64,000 nt of DNA from Acidobacteriota bacterium (GCA_963169195.1 CAUJDN010000112.1:1-64000); one strand, 5' to 3'; numbered from the stretch's first letter, positions 1 through 9,386 are shown. Numbers and translations: made by a program. Notes: generated by a model from the sequence alone, not told the origin.

Positions 1-27
1 AGGCGGGCGGAGGGCTTGGGGAAGTGG

Positions 28-132
28 GAAGTGAGAAGTGAGAAGTGAGAAGTGAGAAGTGAGAAGTGAGAAGTGAGAAGTGAGAAGTGAGAAGTGAGAA
101 GTGAGAAGTGAGAAGTGAGAAGTGAGAAGTGA
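28..132. repeat. Heptanucleotide tandem repeat (GAAGTGA)15
   Basis: Fifteen perfect copies of GAAGTGA, preceded by one imperfect copy at 21-27. The tract lies beyond the 3' end of the sensor kinase gene. No open frame in it resembles a protein. Between the tract and the kinase stop codon, 137-143 (CCACGCC) can pair with 168-174 (GGCGTGG), a weak candidate hairpin. The perfect unit identity suggests recent slippage. Confidence 0.95.
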
Positions 133-187
133 AGGGCCACGCCGAAGCGGCTGTGCCACTAGAGGCGGGCGTGGTTCCCCCGAATTC

Positions 188-2161
188 CTACCCGGCGTTG
201 GCGCTCCCCGGGACCAGGCCGAGGCTCGTCTCGCCGGCGAGGCGGCCACGGGCAGCGGGCAGCACCAGCGTGAACGTGCTGCCCTTCCCGGGCTCGCTCG
301 TGACGTGCACCGTGCCGCCATGCGCCTCGGCGATGCGCGACACCAGGTTCAAGCCCAGGCCGCTGCCCTTGATTTGGCGCGAGACGGCCTCGCGCCCACG
401 GTAGAAAGGCTCGAAGATGTGACGGCGATCCTCGGCGCCGATGCCCAGGCCGCGATCCGCGACGGAGATGGCCACGTGCGAGGCCTGCGCGCTCGCTGCC
501 GCCAAGCCTGACCGATCCGCGGCGGCCGCCTCCACGCGCACCCAGCGCGCGTCGCCGCCGTATTTCACCGCGTTGCTGATCAGGTTCTGGAGCGCCGACC
601 GCAGGGCCGCGCCGTCGCCGAGCACGGGAGGGAGATCGTCGGGGACCGTGACCTCGAGGGTGACGCCGTGCGCGTCGATCTCGGGCCGGCAGGCGGCCAG
701 CGACTGCTGCACCAGCTCGGACACCGCGACCGGGGCCTGCGCCGCCGCGCCGCTCCCCGCCGCGATGCCCGCCAGCTGCAGCACGCGCTCCACGGTCTCG
801 CCCAGCCGACGCGCCTCGCCCTGGATGGTCTCGCCGTACTTCCGCACCCGCGCGGGATCGGCCACCACACCGTCTGCCAGGTTGCCGGCGGCCGTGCCAA
901 TCACCGACACCGGGGTCCGCAGCTCGTGCGAGACGGCGGCGACGAACTCCATCTGCTGGCGTGCCAGCGTCTGCGCGCGCCGCGCCGACACGGCGAGCAG
1001 CCCGATCGCCGTGCTCAGCAGCAGCAGGATGCCTGAGCTGAGCATCAGGTTGCGCTTGCGCACGCCGGCGACGGCGGCCTCGAGCGAGCCCGCGCGGTGC
1101 GAGGCGACCACGCGCCACCGGCCCTCGAACATGCCCGGCGCCCGCCCGCGCTCGGGCGGCGACGGAAGGCCTGCGGCCGCCTGCGCCTCGGGACCGCCTT
1201 CGCGCCGGTCCTGCAGGACCGAGATGACGACGCGATCGCTGGTCCCGGGCCCGCCGGGAGGCGGCAGCCGCTCGCCCCTCACGCTGCGCCCGTTCCTCGT
1301 GATCATGAAGACCTGATCCGGGCGCGGCGACATGAACGCCTGCTCGACGTCCGGCGTCCCGCCGATGGCCGTCGCGGCGCCCGGCTCCGATTCCCAGATC
1401 ACCTTCGACGCGTCCTCGCGGTCCGTCACGGCCATCCGGAACTCCACCGTGCCATCGTCTCCGTGGAAGTGGCGAGTGGCGAGCGTGGGGAGCAGCGTGT
1501 CGCGCACGTACTCGCGGTCCAGGCGGATCAGGGTGAATCCCCGTACCTCGATGCGCGGCGGCGACTTGTGATCGGCCGGGAAATCGAAGAGGGTGATCGG
1601 CGCCACCACCGTGTGATCGTCGCCGGTGATGATCGTGAGCGCGCCCTCCCGGCGGAACCGGCCGCTGCCCTGCGTGCGCATCTCCCTCATCTCACCCAGG
1701 TGCGCGGTGAGGGCCGACCGCATCGCGGCGAGCTCGCCCGTCCACTCCGCGGGCTCGAACACCCGCTGATCGTCGTTCCAGCGGCGCAGGCGCAGCTCCG
1801 GCGAGTCCACCGCCATCCCGGGTGCGCGCACCGGGTCCACCAGCAGCACCTCGTGGACCAGGCGCGTGTCCAGGGCGCGTTCCGTCCACGCGGAATAGCG
1901 CTGGGCGTACGCGGTCCAGTTCTCGTCGCGGGCCACGGCGCCCTCCACCTGCAGCCCCGCCACGGCGCGCGAGAGCTCGCTGTCGAAGGCGGTGGCAAAC
2001 TGCACGGCCGACGTGCGCAGGGTGCGCTGCATCCGCTCGCGCTCGGCCTCGCTCACCTGGCCCACCCAGCGGTACTGCAGCCAGGCCAGCGCGGGCACGA
2101 GCAGCAGCACGACGACCACCAGCGCCGTGACGCCGGAGACGCGCGGGCGGAAGGCCTGCAT
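188..2161 (-). CDS. Membrane sensor histidine kinase
   Basis: A 657-residue sensor kinase. Transmembrane segments are at about residues 8-30 and 373-393 and flank a large periplasmic sensor region with no recognised domain. The HisKA H-box (VSHELRTP) carries the phospho-acceptor His412. The HATPase domain shows an N-box ([10 protein letters not shown]), a G1 box (DRGLGIG) and a G2 box (GSGLGLNLV). There is no HAMP domain between TM2 and the H-box. I chose the ATG at 2161 over an upstream TTG at 2194 because a TAGACT hexamer lies exactly 7 nt before it and the TM1 segment begins soon after. No response regulator adjoins it here; the partner may lie left of the window. The stimulus cannot be read from the sequence. 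Confidence 0.9.
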   Translation of the reverse strand: MQAFRPRVSGVTALVVVVLLLVPALAWLQYRWVGQVSEAERERMQRTLRTSAVQFATAFDSELSRAVAGLQVEGAVARDENWTAYAQRYSAWTERALDTRLVHEVLLVDPVRAPGMAVDSPELRLRRWNDDQRVFEPAEWTGELAAMRSALTAHLGEMREMRTQGSGRFRREGALTIITGDDHTVVAPITLFDFPADHKSPPRIEVRGFTLIRLDREYVRDTLLPTLATRHFHGDDGTVEFRMAVTDREDASKVIWESEPGAATAIGGTPDVEQAFMSPRPDQVFMITRNGRSVRGERLPPPGGPGTSDRVVISVLQDRREGGPEAQAAAGLPSPPERGRAPGMFEGRWRVVASHRAGSLEAAVAGVRKRNLMLSSGILLLLSTAIGLLAVSARRAQTLARQQMEFVAAVSHELRTPVSVIGTAAGNLADGVVADPARVRKYGETIQGEARRLGETVERVLQLAGIAAGSGAAAQAPVAVSELVQQSLAACRPEIDAHGVTLEVTVPDDLPPVLGDGAALRSALQNLISNAVKYGGDARWVRVEAAAADRSGLAAASAQASHVAISVADRGLGIGAEDRRHIFEPFYRGREAVSRQIKGSGLGLNLVSRIAEAHGGTVHVTSEPGKGSTFTLVLPAARGRLAGETSLGLVPGSANAG

Positions 2162-2168
2162 GGAGGGC

Positions 2169-2174
2169 AGTCTA
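2169..2174 (-). promoter_or_regulatory. Candidate -10 element of the sensor kinase gene
   Basis: TAGACT on the minus strand, 7 nt before the ATG at 2161, with no Shine-Dalgarno between. This is consistent with a leaderless transcript. It is one of about twelve similar arrangements in the window. Confidence 0.5.
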
Positions 2175-2302
2175 GCACGCGAAAATCGGCGCAAATCCCT
2201 GGAAATCAGGCATTTAACATCGTTAACAAACGCTTTGCCCAGCCTTTACGTCTGATCGGACGCGGGCGTCGTAATAATCGCTGAACGGGTGCGGACGGGC
2301 CC

Positions 2303-2333
2303 AAGCCCCAAGCCCCAAGCCCCAAGCCCCAAG
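2303..2333. repeat. Short heptamer repeat (AAGCCCC)4
   Basis: Four copies of AAGCCCC plus AAG, in the intergenic region between the divergent sensor kinase and the TonB receptor operon, just before the latter's first start codon. The neighbouring stretch 2195-2260 is unusually AT-rich for this window and probably holds the promoter of the plus-strand operon; I could not place its boxes. Confidence 0.8.
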
Positions 2334-2346
2334 ACAGGATCCTCCT

Positions 2347-3312
2347 ATGAAAAGACTCGCAGTAGTTGCAGCGGCGGTGGTGTTGGCCAACGTGGTGGAC
2401 ATCAATCAGGGCGTCGTGCTGCCGGCCGCAGCGCAGGACCAGGCGGCGCAGGTGGTGGCCGAGGTGAAGAAGGCGCTGGGCGGCGACACGCTCGACGCCG
2501 TGAAAGCCCTCACCGCCGAGGGGCCCTTCCGCCGGACGATGGGGCAGCGGGACATGGAAGGCACGCTGATCCTCACGCTGGTCAGGCCCGACAAGTTCAA
2601 GCGCAGCGAAGAGATGGGCATGGGCGGCATGGTGGGCGGGCCGACCGTCGAGCGCATCTCCGCGTTCAACGGGACCGAGGCATGGGACGACATCCAGAAC
2701 CGTGGCGGCATGGGCGGCGGCATGCGGATGATGATGCGCGGTCCCGGCGATGGTCCCGGTGGCCCTGGGGGCCCCGGCGGCAGTCCCCTCACCCCCGAGC
2801 AGATCGCGCAGCAGCGCGTGCGGCGCATGAAGATGGAGCTGCAGCGCTGGACCGTGGCGCTCTTCGCGGAGAGCGCGCAACCCTTCACGCACGGCGGCGT
2901 CGCCGAGTCGCCGGAGGGCAAGGCCGACATCCTCGAGACGAAGGATGAAGCCGGACGCGCCCTGCGCCTGTTCGTGGATCAGTCCACCCACCTGCCGCTG
3001 ATGGTGCAGTACATGGAGATCCGCCCGCGCGTCGTGATGCGGGGAGGCCCCGGCGGGCGCCCCGGCGCCGGGGGGCAGCCGCCGTCCGAAGCCGAGATGC
3101 GCCAGCGCATGGAGGAGATTCGCAAGCAGGGCCCGCCCCAGCCGTCGCAGTTCGCCATGCACCTCGGCGACTACAAGAAGGTGAACGGCGTGATGCTGCC
3201 GCACAGGATCGGCGTCTCCATCGAGGGCCAGCCCAATGAGGAGTGGACGGTCGAGAAGTACAAGGTGAACCCATCCGTGAAGGATTCGGAGTTCGAGAAG
3301 CCGAAGGCGTAG
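2347..3312 (+). CDS. Exported hypothetical protein paired with a TonB receptor
   Basis: A 321-residue protein I do not recognise by name. The N-terminus is a signal peptide ending near LPAAAQ (about residue 33), so it is exported. The body begins like the outer-membrane lipoprotein-sorting (LolA/LolB-like) proteins that often accompany acidobacterial TonB receptors, but no diagnostic motif confirms this. Two low-complexity stretches rich in Met, Gly and Pro interrupt it (about residues 96-142 and 233-250). The TonB receptor follows after 9 nt, so they almost certainly share a transcript, and that receptor carries a similar Gly/Pro/Met tract. A periplasmic partner for the receptor's ligand is a plausible role, by inference from context only. 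Confidence 0.75.
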   Translation: MKRLAVVAAAVVLANVVDINQGVVLPAAAQDQAAQVVAEVKKALGGDTLDAVKALTAEGPFRRTMGQRDMEGTLILTLVRPDKFKRSEEMGMGGMVGGPTVERISAFNGTEAWDDIQNRGGMGGGMRMMMRGPGDGPGGPGGPGGSPLTPEQIAQQRVRRMKMELQRWTVALFAESAQPFTHGGVAESPEGKADILETKDEAGRALRLFVDQSTHLPLMVQYMEIRPRVVMRGGPGGRPGAGGQPPSEAEMRQRMEEIRKQGPPQPSQFAMHLGDYKKVNGVMLPHRIGVSIEGQPNEEWTVEKYKVNPSVKDSEFEKPKA

Positions 3313-3321
3313 GTCTCGACA

Positions 3322-5946
3322 ATGACGAGAGTGATGCTGGCGGTGATGGTGGCGCTCGGCGCGATGGTGTCGAGTGCGTGGGCGCAGACGGCGCCGGTCG
3401 GGCCCTCCACGCTGCGCGTGACGGTGAAGGACGCGACCGACCTGGGCCTGCCGCACGCGACGGTGGTCCTCACCGATGCGCAGGGTGTGGAGTACCAGGC
3501 GGCGGTGGACCCCCAGGGCGTCGCCACCTTTACGAGCCTGCAGCCGGGCACCTACCAGGTGAAGGCCAGCGCCGAGGGCTTCCGCGAGGTGCTGTGGCAG
3601 CTGGAGGTGCGTCGCGGCAACAATGCCGCGTCGGCGACGCTGGCGGTGGCCATCTCCGAGGAGCTGACGGTATCGGAACAGGCTGCCGACAGCCGGCGTG
3701 ACAACGGCTTCACGCAGGCGCTCACCGCCGACGAAATCGACGCGCTTTCGGACGATCCCGACGAGATGGCCGAGCAGCTGGCCCAGATGGCCGGTCCCGG
3801 CGCGCAGATCTTCGTGGACGGCTTCAGCGGCGGGCGCCTGCCGCCGAAGGACCAGATCCAGCAGATCCGTTTCAACTCCAACTCGTTCTCGGCGGAGTAC
3901 CACGAGGCCGGGATGGTGCGCGTGGAAGTCATCACGCGCCCCGGCGCCGGCGGGTGGCGGGGCCGGGCCAACTTCGGCTTCCGCGACGAGTCGTTGAACT
4001 CGCGGAACGCCTTCGCCAGCACGAAGGAGCCCACCCGGCAGCAGCGGTTCAACGTCAGCTTCCAGGGCCCGATCGCGAAGGGGAAGACCGGCATCTCGCT
4101 GTCGGTGGAGGGCAACAATGCCTTCGACTCGCGCACCATCCGCGCGCAGGCGCCCGGCAGCGGTACGGTCACCGGCCTGGCCAGGAACACCACCGACGGG
4201 TTGAATGCGAACGTCCGGCTGGATCACGCCATCGGGCAGGGCGGGCAGATTCGCGCGGAGTACCAGCGCCGCGGGACGGACCGGGGCAACCTGGGCGTCG
4301 GCGACTTCGACCTGTCCGAGCGCAGCTACGACACCACCACCGTGAACGACGTCTTCCGCGTCCGCAATACCCGCGTGCTGGGCACGAAGGTGTTCAGCGA
4401 GCTGAAGTTCGAGCTCACGAGCAGCGAGTCCACCACCACGCCGCAGTCCTTCGCTCCGACCGTCCGCGTGAACGACGCCTTCACCTCGGGCGGGGCCGGG
4501 CAGATGGGCACGCGCTCGAGCCGCGAGGTCGAGATCGCGCAGAACTTCGATTTCACCATCGGCCGGAAGCACTCGATGCGCGCCGGCGTGCTCTTCGAGG
4601 CCGGCTGGTGGAGCAGCGACCAGCGGCAGAACACCAACGGCACGTATGTCTTCACCAGCCTCGAGGCCTACAACGCGGGCCTGCCCGCCACCTACACGCT
4701 CCGCGTGGGCGACCCGCTGGTCGAGTACTCGCAGGTCAAGGCGGGCTGGTTCCTGCAGGACGACTTCCGCATCGGGCGGAACCTCTCGGTGAGCCTCGGC
4801 GTTCGCCAGGAGTTCCAGACGCAGGTGGACGACGCGTTCAACGTGGCGCCGCGGGCGGCGTTCACCTGGACCGCCAACCGCCGGACGACGATTCGGGGCG
4901 GCTACGGGCTCTTCTACGACTGGTACGACTCGAACCTCTACGAGCAGACCATCCGCGTCGACGGTCAGCACCAGCTCGACATCGTCGTGCAGAACCCCGG
5001 CTTCCCGGCGGATGCGGGCGGGGGGACCGTGCTGCCCTCGAGCGTCATCCGGTCGTCCTCGCTCACGCAGCCCATCATCCAGCAGGCGTCCATCGGCCTG
5101 GAGCGGACGCTGGCGCCGTGGGCGAGCCTGCGGACCGACTACATGTGGACGCGCGGGTCGAACACGCTGCGTTCGGTGAACGTGAACGCGCCCGTCGACG
5201 GCGTGCGCCCGGACCCGGCGGCGGGGAACATCTCCGAGATCCAGTCCACGGGCCGGCGCGCGAGCGACCGGCTGACGGTCGGGATCAACGCGCGGCACGA
5301 GCGGTTGCGCCTCTTCGGCAACGTGATGTACCAGCTCCAGAGCTCGCGGAACTACGCCGACTCGGCCACCAGCCTCCCGTCCGACAGCACGAACCCGGAC
5401 GTGGACTGGGGGCCCTCTGCGCAGGACATCCGGCACCGTCTGTTCGTGATGGTCAACGCGCCCGTGTGGAAGGGCATCCGGGCCGGCTTCAACATGCAGG
5501 TGTCGTCCGCCGCACCCTATACCATCACCACCGGGCGCGATGACAACGGCGACACGGTCTTCAACGATCGGCCGGCCGGCGCCGGGAGGAACAGCGAGCG
5601 TGGGGCGGGGATGGTGAACGCCAGCCTGCGGCTGAGCAGGGCGATCGGCTTCGGCGGCCCGTCGGGGGGCGGCCCCGGTATGCCCCCGCCGGTGCCTCCC
5701 CCGGGAGGCGGCGGCGCGATGAACCAGCGCGGCCCCGGCGGGGGGGGCGGCGGTGGGCCGCAGATGATGATCATGGAAGCGACCAACGCCCGCTACCGGC
5801 TCGAGCTCTACGCGCAGATCTCGAACCTGTTCAACAACGTGAACTACAACACCTTCATCGGGAACGTGCTCTCGCCCTTCTTCGGCCAGCCCACCTCCGC
5901 CGGCCCCGCGCGCCGCGTGGAGGTCGGCATGTCGCTGGGCTTCTGA
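3322..5946 (+). CDS. TonB-dependent receptor with carboxypeptidase regulatory-like domain
   Basis: An 874-residue outer-membrane protein. A signal peptide (cleavage after SSAWAQ, about residue 22) is followed by a carboxypeptidase regulatory-like beta-sandwich (about 27-100), a plug-like region (about 115-210, with [18 protein letters not shown]) and a long beta-barrel ending in a C-terminal Phe (MSLGF), as outer-membrane proteins do. A Gly/Pro-rich loop with a poly-Gly run lies near residues 775-815. This architecture is typical of the expanded acidobacterial TonB receptors; ligands are usually glycans or peptides but cannot be deduced here. It sits 9 nt behind the exported hypothetical protein and 32 nt before a ThiO-like gene. 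Confidence 0.9.
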   Translation: MTRVMLAVMVALGAMVSSAWAQTAPVGPSTLRVTVKDATDLGLPHATVVLTDAQGVEYQAAVDPQGVATFTSLQPGTYQVKASAEGFREVLWQLEVRRGNNAASATLAVAISEELTVSEQAADSRRDNGFTQALTADEIDALSDDPDEMAEQLAQMAGPGAQIFVDGFSGGRLPPKDQIQQIRFNSNSFSAEYHEAGMVRVEVITRPGAGGWRGRANFGFRDESLNSRNAFASTKEPTRQQRFNVSFQGPIAKGKTGISLSVEGNNAFDSRTIRAQAPGSGTVTGLARNTTDGLNANVRLDHAIGQGGQIRAEYQRRGTDRGNLGVGDFDLSERSYDTTTVNDVFRVRNTRVLGTKVFSELKFELTSSESTTTPQSFAPTVRVNDAFTSGGAGQMGTRSSREVEIAQNFDFTIGRKHSMRAGVLFEAGWWSSDQRQNTNGTYVFTSLEAYNAGLPATYTLRVGDPLVEYSQVKAGWFLQDDFRIGRNLSVSLGVRQEFQTQVDDAFNVAPRAAFTWTANRRTTIRGGYGLFYDWYDSNLYEQTIRVDGQHQLDIVVQNPGFPADAGGGTVLPSSVIRSSSLTQPIIQQASIGLERTLAPWASLRTDYMWTRGSNTLRSVNVNAPVDGVRPDPAAGNISEIQSTGRRASDRLTVGINARHERLRLFGNVMYQLQSSRNYADSATSLPSDSTNPDVDWGPSAQDIRHRLFVMVNAPVWKGIRAGFNMQVSSAAPYTITTGRDDNGDTVFNDRPAGAGRNSERGAGMVNASLRLSRAIGFGGPSGGGPGMPPPVPPPGGGGAMNQRGPGGGGGGGPQMMIMEATNARYRLELYAQISNLFNNVNYNTFIGNVLSPFFGQPTSAGPARRVEVGMSLGF

Positions 5947-5978
5947 GTTGCCATCGATGCATCCGCTGGCGTCGTTCG

Positions 5979-7094
5979 ATGGGTAGCGCCCCTGCCGTCC
6001 TCGTCATCGGCGGCGGCGTCATCGGTGCGACCGCGGCGTGGGAGCTGGCCAGCGCCGGCGCCCGTGTCCGCCTCTTCGACGCGAGGCGCCCCGGCGACGG
6101 CGCCACCCGGGCGTCGGCCGGGGTCCTGGCGCCGTACCTCGAGGGCCACGCGGCCTCGCCGCTGCGCGAGCTCGGGCGTGAGAGCCTGGACCTCTACGAC
6201 GCGTTCGTCGCCCGGCTCTCCGCCGACAGCGACCGCGCCATCGTGTACCGGCGCGACGGGTCCCTCGAGGTCGCGCTCACGATGGCGGAGGCCGAGCGGC
6301 TGAGCGCCGCGTCCGCGGTGCTGTGGCGCGACGGCGTCGAGGCGCGGTGGGTGCCCGGCGCCGTGATTCCCGACATCGAGCCGAACGCCGCGCCCGACGC
6401 GCCCGGCGCCCTGCTCATCCCCATGCACGGCCACGTCGGCGTGACCTCACTGACCGCCGCTGCCGTGGCCGGCCTGCGGCAGCACGGCGGGGAGGTCGTG
6501 GAGGCCAGCGGCGCCATCGAGGTGAGCCGGGTGCCCGGCGGCGGCGTGCGCGTCCGCTCGGATGCTGCCACGTGGGAAGCGGACCTGGCGGTGCTGGCCG
6601 CGGGCAGCTGGTCGTCCCGCATCACGGTGGAGGCCGCGGATCCGGTGCCGGTACGACCCATTCGCGGGCAGCTGCTGCAGCTGGCCGCCGCGCCAGGCAC
6701 GGTGAGTCACATCGTGTGGGGCACGGCCGGCTACCTGGTGCCCTGGCCGGACGGCTCCGTCCTCGTGGGCGCCACGGTTGAGGACGTGGGTTTCGACGAG
6801 AGCGCCACGGACGAGGCGCGCCTCGAGTTGCTCGAGATGGCGGCGGCGCTCGTGCCCGCGCTGAAGCACGCCACCCTGGCGGACGTGCGTGTCGGCCTCC
6901 GCCCGAGAGGCCCCGACGACCTGCCCATCGTCGGCCGATCCGCGGCCGTCCCAGGGCTCGTCTACGCGACCGCGCACTATCGCAGCGGCGTCCTGCTGGC
7001 ACCGCTCACGGCACAACTGGTGCGGCGGCTCGTCTTCGACCCATCGGCCGCGACCATCCCCGCGCTCGACCCGGCCAGGTGTGGAACGCTCTGA
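5979..7094 (+). CDS. thiO: FAD-dependent glycine oxidase-type protein (ThiO-like)
   Basis: A 371-residue DAO-family flavoprotein. The N-terminal dinucleotide-binding motif is VIGGGVIGATAAWELA, and the C-terminal flavin-contact region shows the family's GLRPRGPDDLPIVG and HYRSGVLLAP motifs. ThiO oxidises glycine to the imine used for thiazole synthesis in thiamine biosynthesis; related enzymes act on other D-amino acids or glycine derivatives. No other thi genes lie in the window, so the specific role is an inference from family resemblance. It is 32 nt downstream of the TonB receptor and may be co-transcribed with it and with the small ORF and PhhB that follow. Confidence 0.8.
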   Translation: MGSAPAVLVIGGGVIGATAAWELASAGARVRLFDARRPGDGATRASAGVLAPYLEGHAASPLRELGRESLDLYDAFVARLSADSDRAIVYRRDGSLEVALTMAEAERLSAASAVLWRDGVEARWVPGAVIPDIEPNAAPDAPGALLIPMHGHVGVTSLTAAAVAGLRQHGGEVVEASGAIEVSRVPGGGVRVRSDAATWEADLAVLAAGSWSSRITVEAADPVPVRPIRGQLLQLAAAPGTVSHIVWGTAGYLVPWPDGSVLVGATVEDVGFDESATDEARLELLEMAAALVPALKHATLADVRVGLRPRGPDDLPIVGRSAAVPGLVYATAHYRSGVLLAPLTAQLVRRLVFDPSAATIPALDPARCGTL

Positions 7095-7156
7095 CGAGGG
7101 TGCCGGGGCTCGGGGGTTCGGGGTTCGGTGGCGCCGCGGGTCGTGCACTCCGCCTG

Positions 7157-7327
7157 GTGCCACCTCCGCCGGCCTCGCCGGAGTATCATCGCCTCGTCCT
7201 CGACCAGGCCTTCGCGCGCGACGATGACGAGGCGCGCGGCCGGCGGCAGCAGGCGCTGCCGCGGCTCGAAGAGCTGGGGGCGAGACTCGACGAGATCCGG
7301 GAGCAGCAGCCCACATGGCCACGATGA
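7157..7327 (+). CDS. Small hypothetical protein (about 56 aa)
   Basis: A short frame between the ThiO-like gene and PhhB. From a GTG at 7157 it encodes about 56 residues: a Pro-rich start, then a charged, helix-prone stretch (ARLDEIREQQ near the end). Codon third positions are strongly G/C in the latter half, and its TGA (7325-7327) overlaps an ATG at 7324 in the PhhB frame as ATGA. Both favour a real, translationally coupled gene. The frame is open upstream to 7079, so the start is uncertain. No family is recognised. Confidence 0.4.
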   Translation: MPPPPASPEYHRLVLDQAFARDDDEARGRRQQALPRLEELGARLDEIREQQPTWPR

Positions 7328-7629
7328 CCGCCGCCGAAATCGACCAGCAGATCGCCGTTCTCGAGGGGTGGACACGGGCCGGCGAGGCGATTCGCAAGCA
7401 GTACACCTTCCAGGACTTTCCCGAGGCCGTGCTGTTCGTCAGCGCGCTGGTGCCTTCGGCCGAAGCCGCCGACCATCACCCGGACATCGAGATTCACGAC
7501 ACGCGCGTCACGCTTACCTACACCACGCACTCCGAGGGCGGCGTGACGGCGAAGGACCTCGAGGGCGCCCGCGCAGCGGACGACATCGCGGCACAAGTAC
7601 CGCACCTCAGCGAGTTCGGGGACGGATAG
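7315..7629 (+). CDS. phhB: 4a-hydroxytetrahydrobiopterin dehydratase (PhhB/DCoH)
   Basis: A 104-residue pterin-4a-carbinolamine dehydratase, which regenerates the pterin cofactor after aromatic amino acid hydroxylation. The family hallmark is clear: ADHHPDIEI with the paired active-site histidines, followed by the conserved THSEGGVTAKD strand-turn-helix. Length is normal for the family. Two starts are possible, ATG at 7315 or ATG at 7324; the latter overlaps the stop of the preceding small ORF as ATGA and may be the true one. No phenylalanine hydroxylase lies nearby, so the physiological pathway is not shown by context. Confidence 0.9.
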   Translation: MATMTAAEIDQQIAVLEGWTRAGEAIRKQYTFQDFPEAVLFVSALVPSAEAADHHPDIEIHDTRVTLTYTTHSEGGVTAKDLEGARAADDIAAQVPHLSEFGDG

Positions 7630-7639
7630 GGCCGGCCGT

Positions 7640-7897
7640 GGGGTGGGCCAGCCTGCGGCGGGTAGGCCCTGGGAGGCGGGCCCTGGCCCGTGGGCCTGCC
7701 GGTGGGCGGCCTGTCGGCCCGTGGGCGCTCGTCGCTGAGGCGACTCGCCTGGGAGTCCCACCGAGCGGAGCGAGACCCACGCCGCGAAGCGGCGCCCCTG
7801 CCGAGCCGGAGCGAGGCCTACGCGCCGAAGGCGCGCCCTTACCGAGCGAAGCGAGGCCCACGGTGCGCAAGCACCGCCCGACCGAAGCGAGGCCTAC
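7640..7897. repeat. Array of GC-rich hairpin units, locus 1
   Basis: No gene here. The right half holds three tandem units of about 40 bp (7761-7800, 7801-7841, 7842-7881) and a partial fourth up to the MerR start. Each unit begins CCGAGC..AGCGAGgCCyA and then has a stem-loop: CGCCGC-GAA-GCGGCG, CGCGCC-GAA-GGCGCG and CGGTGC-GCAA-GCACCG. Stem sequences differ but pairing is kept. The left half (about 7640-7755) carries related TGGGCC-rich units in the opposite orientation. A second array lies at 16083-16321. Confidence 0.8.
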
Positions 7898-8371
7898 TTG
7901 AAGCTCAAGAAGCTCTACAGCTCGCGTGAAGTGGCCGCCATGACCGGGCTCACGGCCCGGCAGCTCCAGTGGTGGGACACGCGGGGTGTCTTCGCGCCCG
8001 CGATTCCGTCGCGCCGCACCGAGCGCGGCGGGTTCACCGAGCGGCGCTACACGCCCATCGAGCTGCTGGAGCTGATGGTGCTCGCCGACCTGCGGCGGCG
8101 CGGCTTCTCGGTGCCGCGGCTGCGGCGCCTGCTCACGGTCCTGCGGACACGGTTCAAGGTCCGCCTCTACGAGGCCATCGAGGGCGGCGGTCCGCTCACG
8201 CTCTTCATCGACGGCGACAAGATCTACGCACGCACCGCGTCGGGCGACCTCTTCAACGTGCTCGAGCAACCGCGCCAGCCGCTCCTGATGCTCGGTGAGA
8301 ACGTCCGCCTGAGAGAGCTGACGGTCCGCGAGTCGCCGTCCAGGAGGCGGAAGAAGGGCCACGGTCTGTAA
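7898..8371 (+). CDS. MerR-family transcriptional regulator
   Basis: A 157-residue protein with an N-terminal MerR winged helix-turn-helix: YSSREVAAMTGLTARQLQWW, then the wing with GFTERRYTP and the second helix ELLELMVLADLRRRGFS. The C-terminal part (about 75-157) has no cysteines or known effector domain and ends in a basic tail. The start is uncertain: the frame opens with TTG at 7898, directly against the last hairpin-repeat unit, and no better start lies before the HTH. It regulates something unknown. The neighbours (PhhB upstream, an ECF sigma gene 29 nt downstream) give no decisive clue. Confidence 0.8.
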   Translation: MKLKKLYSSREVAAMTGLTARQLQWWDTRGVFAPAIPSRRTERGGFTERRYTPIELLELMVLADLRRRGFSVPRLRRLLTVLRTRFKVRLYEAIEGGGPLTLFIDGDKIYARTASGDLFNVLEQPRQPLLMLGENVRLRELTVRESPSRRRKKGHGL

Positions 8372-8400
8372 CGTTTGCGCTCCTGCCGGATAGATCCGGT

Positions 8401-8973
8401 ATGGACGCACGAACCCGGGCGCTCGAGCCGGGCACCCTCACCGTCAACCGGGAGGACGCTACGCCGCAGCCGGTGATCGACTTCGACGGCCTCTATCGAG
8501 CCCATGCCGCGGACGTCCACCGCTTCGCGCTGTTCCTGTGCGGCCGTCCGGACATCGCCGACGACCTCGTCTCCGAGACGTTCATCCGGCTGTGGCACGC
8601 GCGTGAGCGGGTGGATCTCACGACCGTTCGCGCGTACCTCTTCGCCATCACGCGCAACCTGCACCTCCAACAGCAGCGCCACCGTGGCCGCGGCGCGCAG
8701 TTGGACCAGCAGATCGCCGACGCCGGCCCGGACCCCGAGCAGAAGGTTGGGGCGCGCGACCAGCTGCGCGCCGTGCTCGCCGCCCTTCAACGGCTGCCCG
8801 AGGTGGACCGCGCGGCACTGCTGATGCGGGCGGACGACGAGCTGTCGTACGCCGAGATCGGCGCGGCGCTCGGGATTCCCGAGGTCTCGGCACGGGTGAA
8901 GGTGTACCGGGCACGCCTTGCTCTGGCGCAGATGGTGCCGGCGTCGGCGCCCGCGCCGAAGGAGACGATCTGA
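8401..8973 (+). CDS. ECF-type RNA polymerase sigma factor
   Basis: A 190-residue sigma-70 family factor with only regions 2 and 4. Region 2 spans about residues 28-95 (LYRAHAADVHRFALFL, with DDLVSETFIRLW as the core-binding and -10 recognition helices). Region 4 spans about 120-175 (LPEVDRAALLMRADDELSY, then the HTH AEIGAALGIPEVSARVKV). Its stop overlaps the start of the next gene (TGATG), so it is coupled to a putative anti-sigma factor. Just upstream, GGATAGATCC at 8388-8397 precedes the ATG closely and could be part of an autoregulated promoter. Target genes are unknown. Confidence 0.9.
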   Translation: MDARTRALEPGTLTVNREDATPQPVIDFDGLYRAHAADVHRFALFLCGRPDIADDLVSETFIRLWHARERVDLTTVRAYLFAITRNLHLQQQRHRGRGAQLDQQIADAGPDPEQKVGARDQLRAVLAALQRLPEVDRAALLMRADDELSYAEIGAALGIPEVSARVKVYRARLALAQMVPASAPAPKETI

Positions 8974-9386
8974 TGGAAGTCACACGCGACGTGGTCACGG
9001 ACCTGCTGCCGCTCTACCTCAGCGGCGAGGTGAGCACCGACACGAAGGCGCTGGTCGAGGCCTACCTGCGGATGGATCCCGAGCTGGCTCGCGCGGTGGC
9101 GGCGGCGAGGGCGCTGGAACTCCCCCCGACGCCGGCGCCGGCCACGACCGACGAAAAGGCGGCCCTGGATCGGACGCGCGAGCTGCTGAAATCGCGGTCG
9201 TCCACGCTGGCGATGGCGATCCTGTTCACCGCGCTGCCGTTTGCCTTCGCGTTCGACGCCACCGGTATCACGTTCCTGGTGATCCGCGACGCGCCGGCCG
9301 TCGGGTGGGCCTGGCTCTTCACGGGCACCGCGTGCTGGGCGTGGCACGCCCATCTCCGCCGCCGCCTGCGCGTCTCGGGACTGTGA
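8973..9386 (+). CDS. Putative anti-sigma factor, cysteine-poor
   Basis: A 137-residue membrane protein translationally coupled to the ECF sigma gene (TGATG overlap). The N-terminus (VVTDLLPLYLSGEVSTDTKA) resembles the zinc-finger anti-sigma (zf-HC2-like) fold of sigma partners. However, the His-x3-Cys-x2-Cys zinc ligands are absent; the only Cys is in the C-terminal membrane region. Two hydrophobic segments at about residues 74-94 and 104-122 probably span the membrane. By position and shape it should hold the sigma factor at the membrane. The function is inferred; no sensor domain is visible. Confidence 0.7.
   Translation: MEVTRDVVTDLLPLYLSGEVSTDTKALVEAYLRMDPELARAVAAARALELPPTPAPATTDEKAALDRTRELLKSRSSTLAMAILFTALPFAFAFDATGITFLVIRDAPAVGWAWLFTGTACWAWHAHLRRRLRVSGL

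Noticed and set aside
28..132. CRISPR array
   Set aside because: The units are seven bases, contiguous and without spacers. The octamer tract at 42655 is excluded for the same reason.
2206..5436. A 1076-codon open frame on the minus strand
   Set aside because: It lies antisense to the TonB receptor operon, whose protein has clear domains and a signal peptide. Long antisense frames are expected at this GC content.
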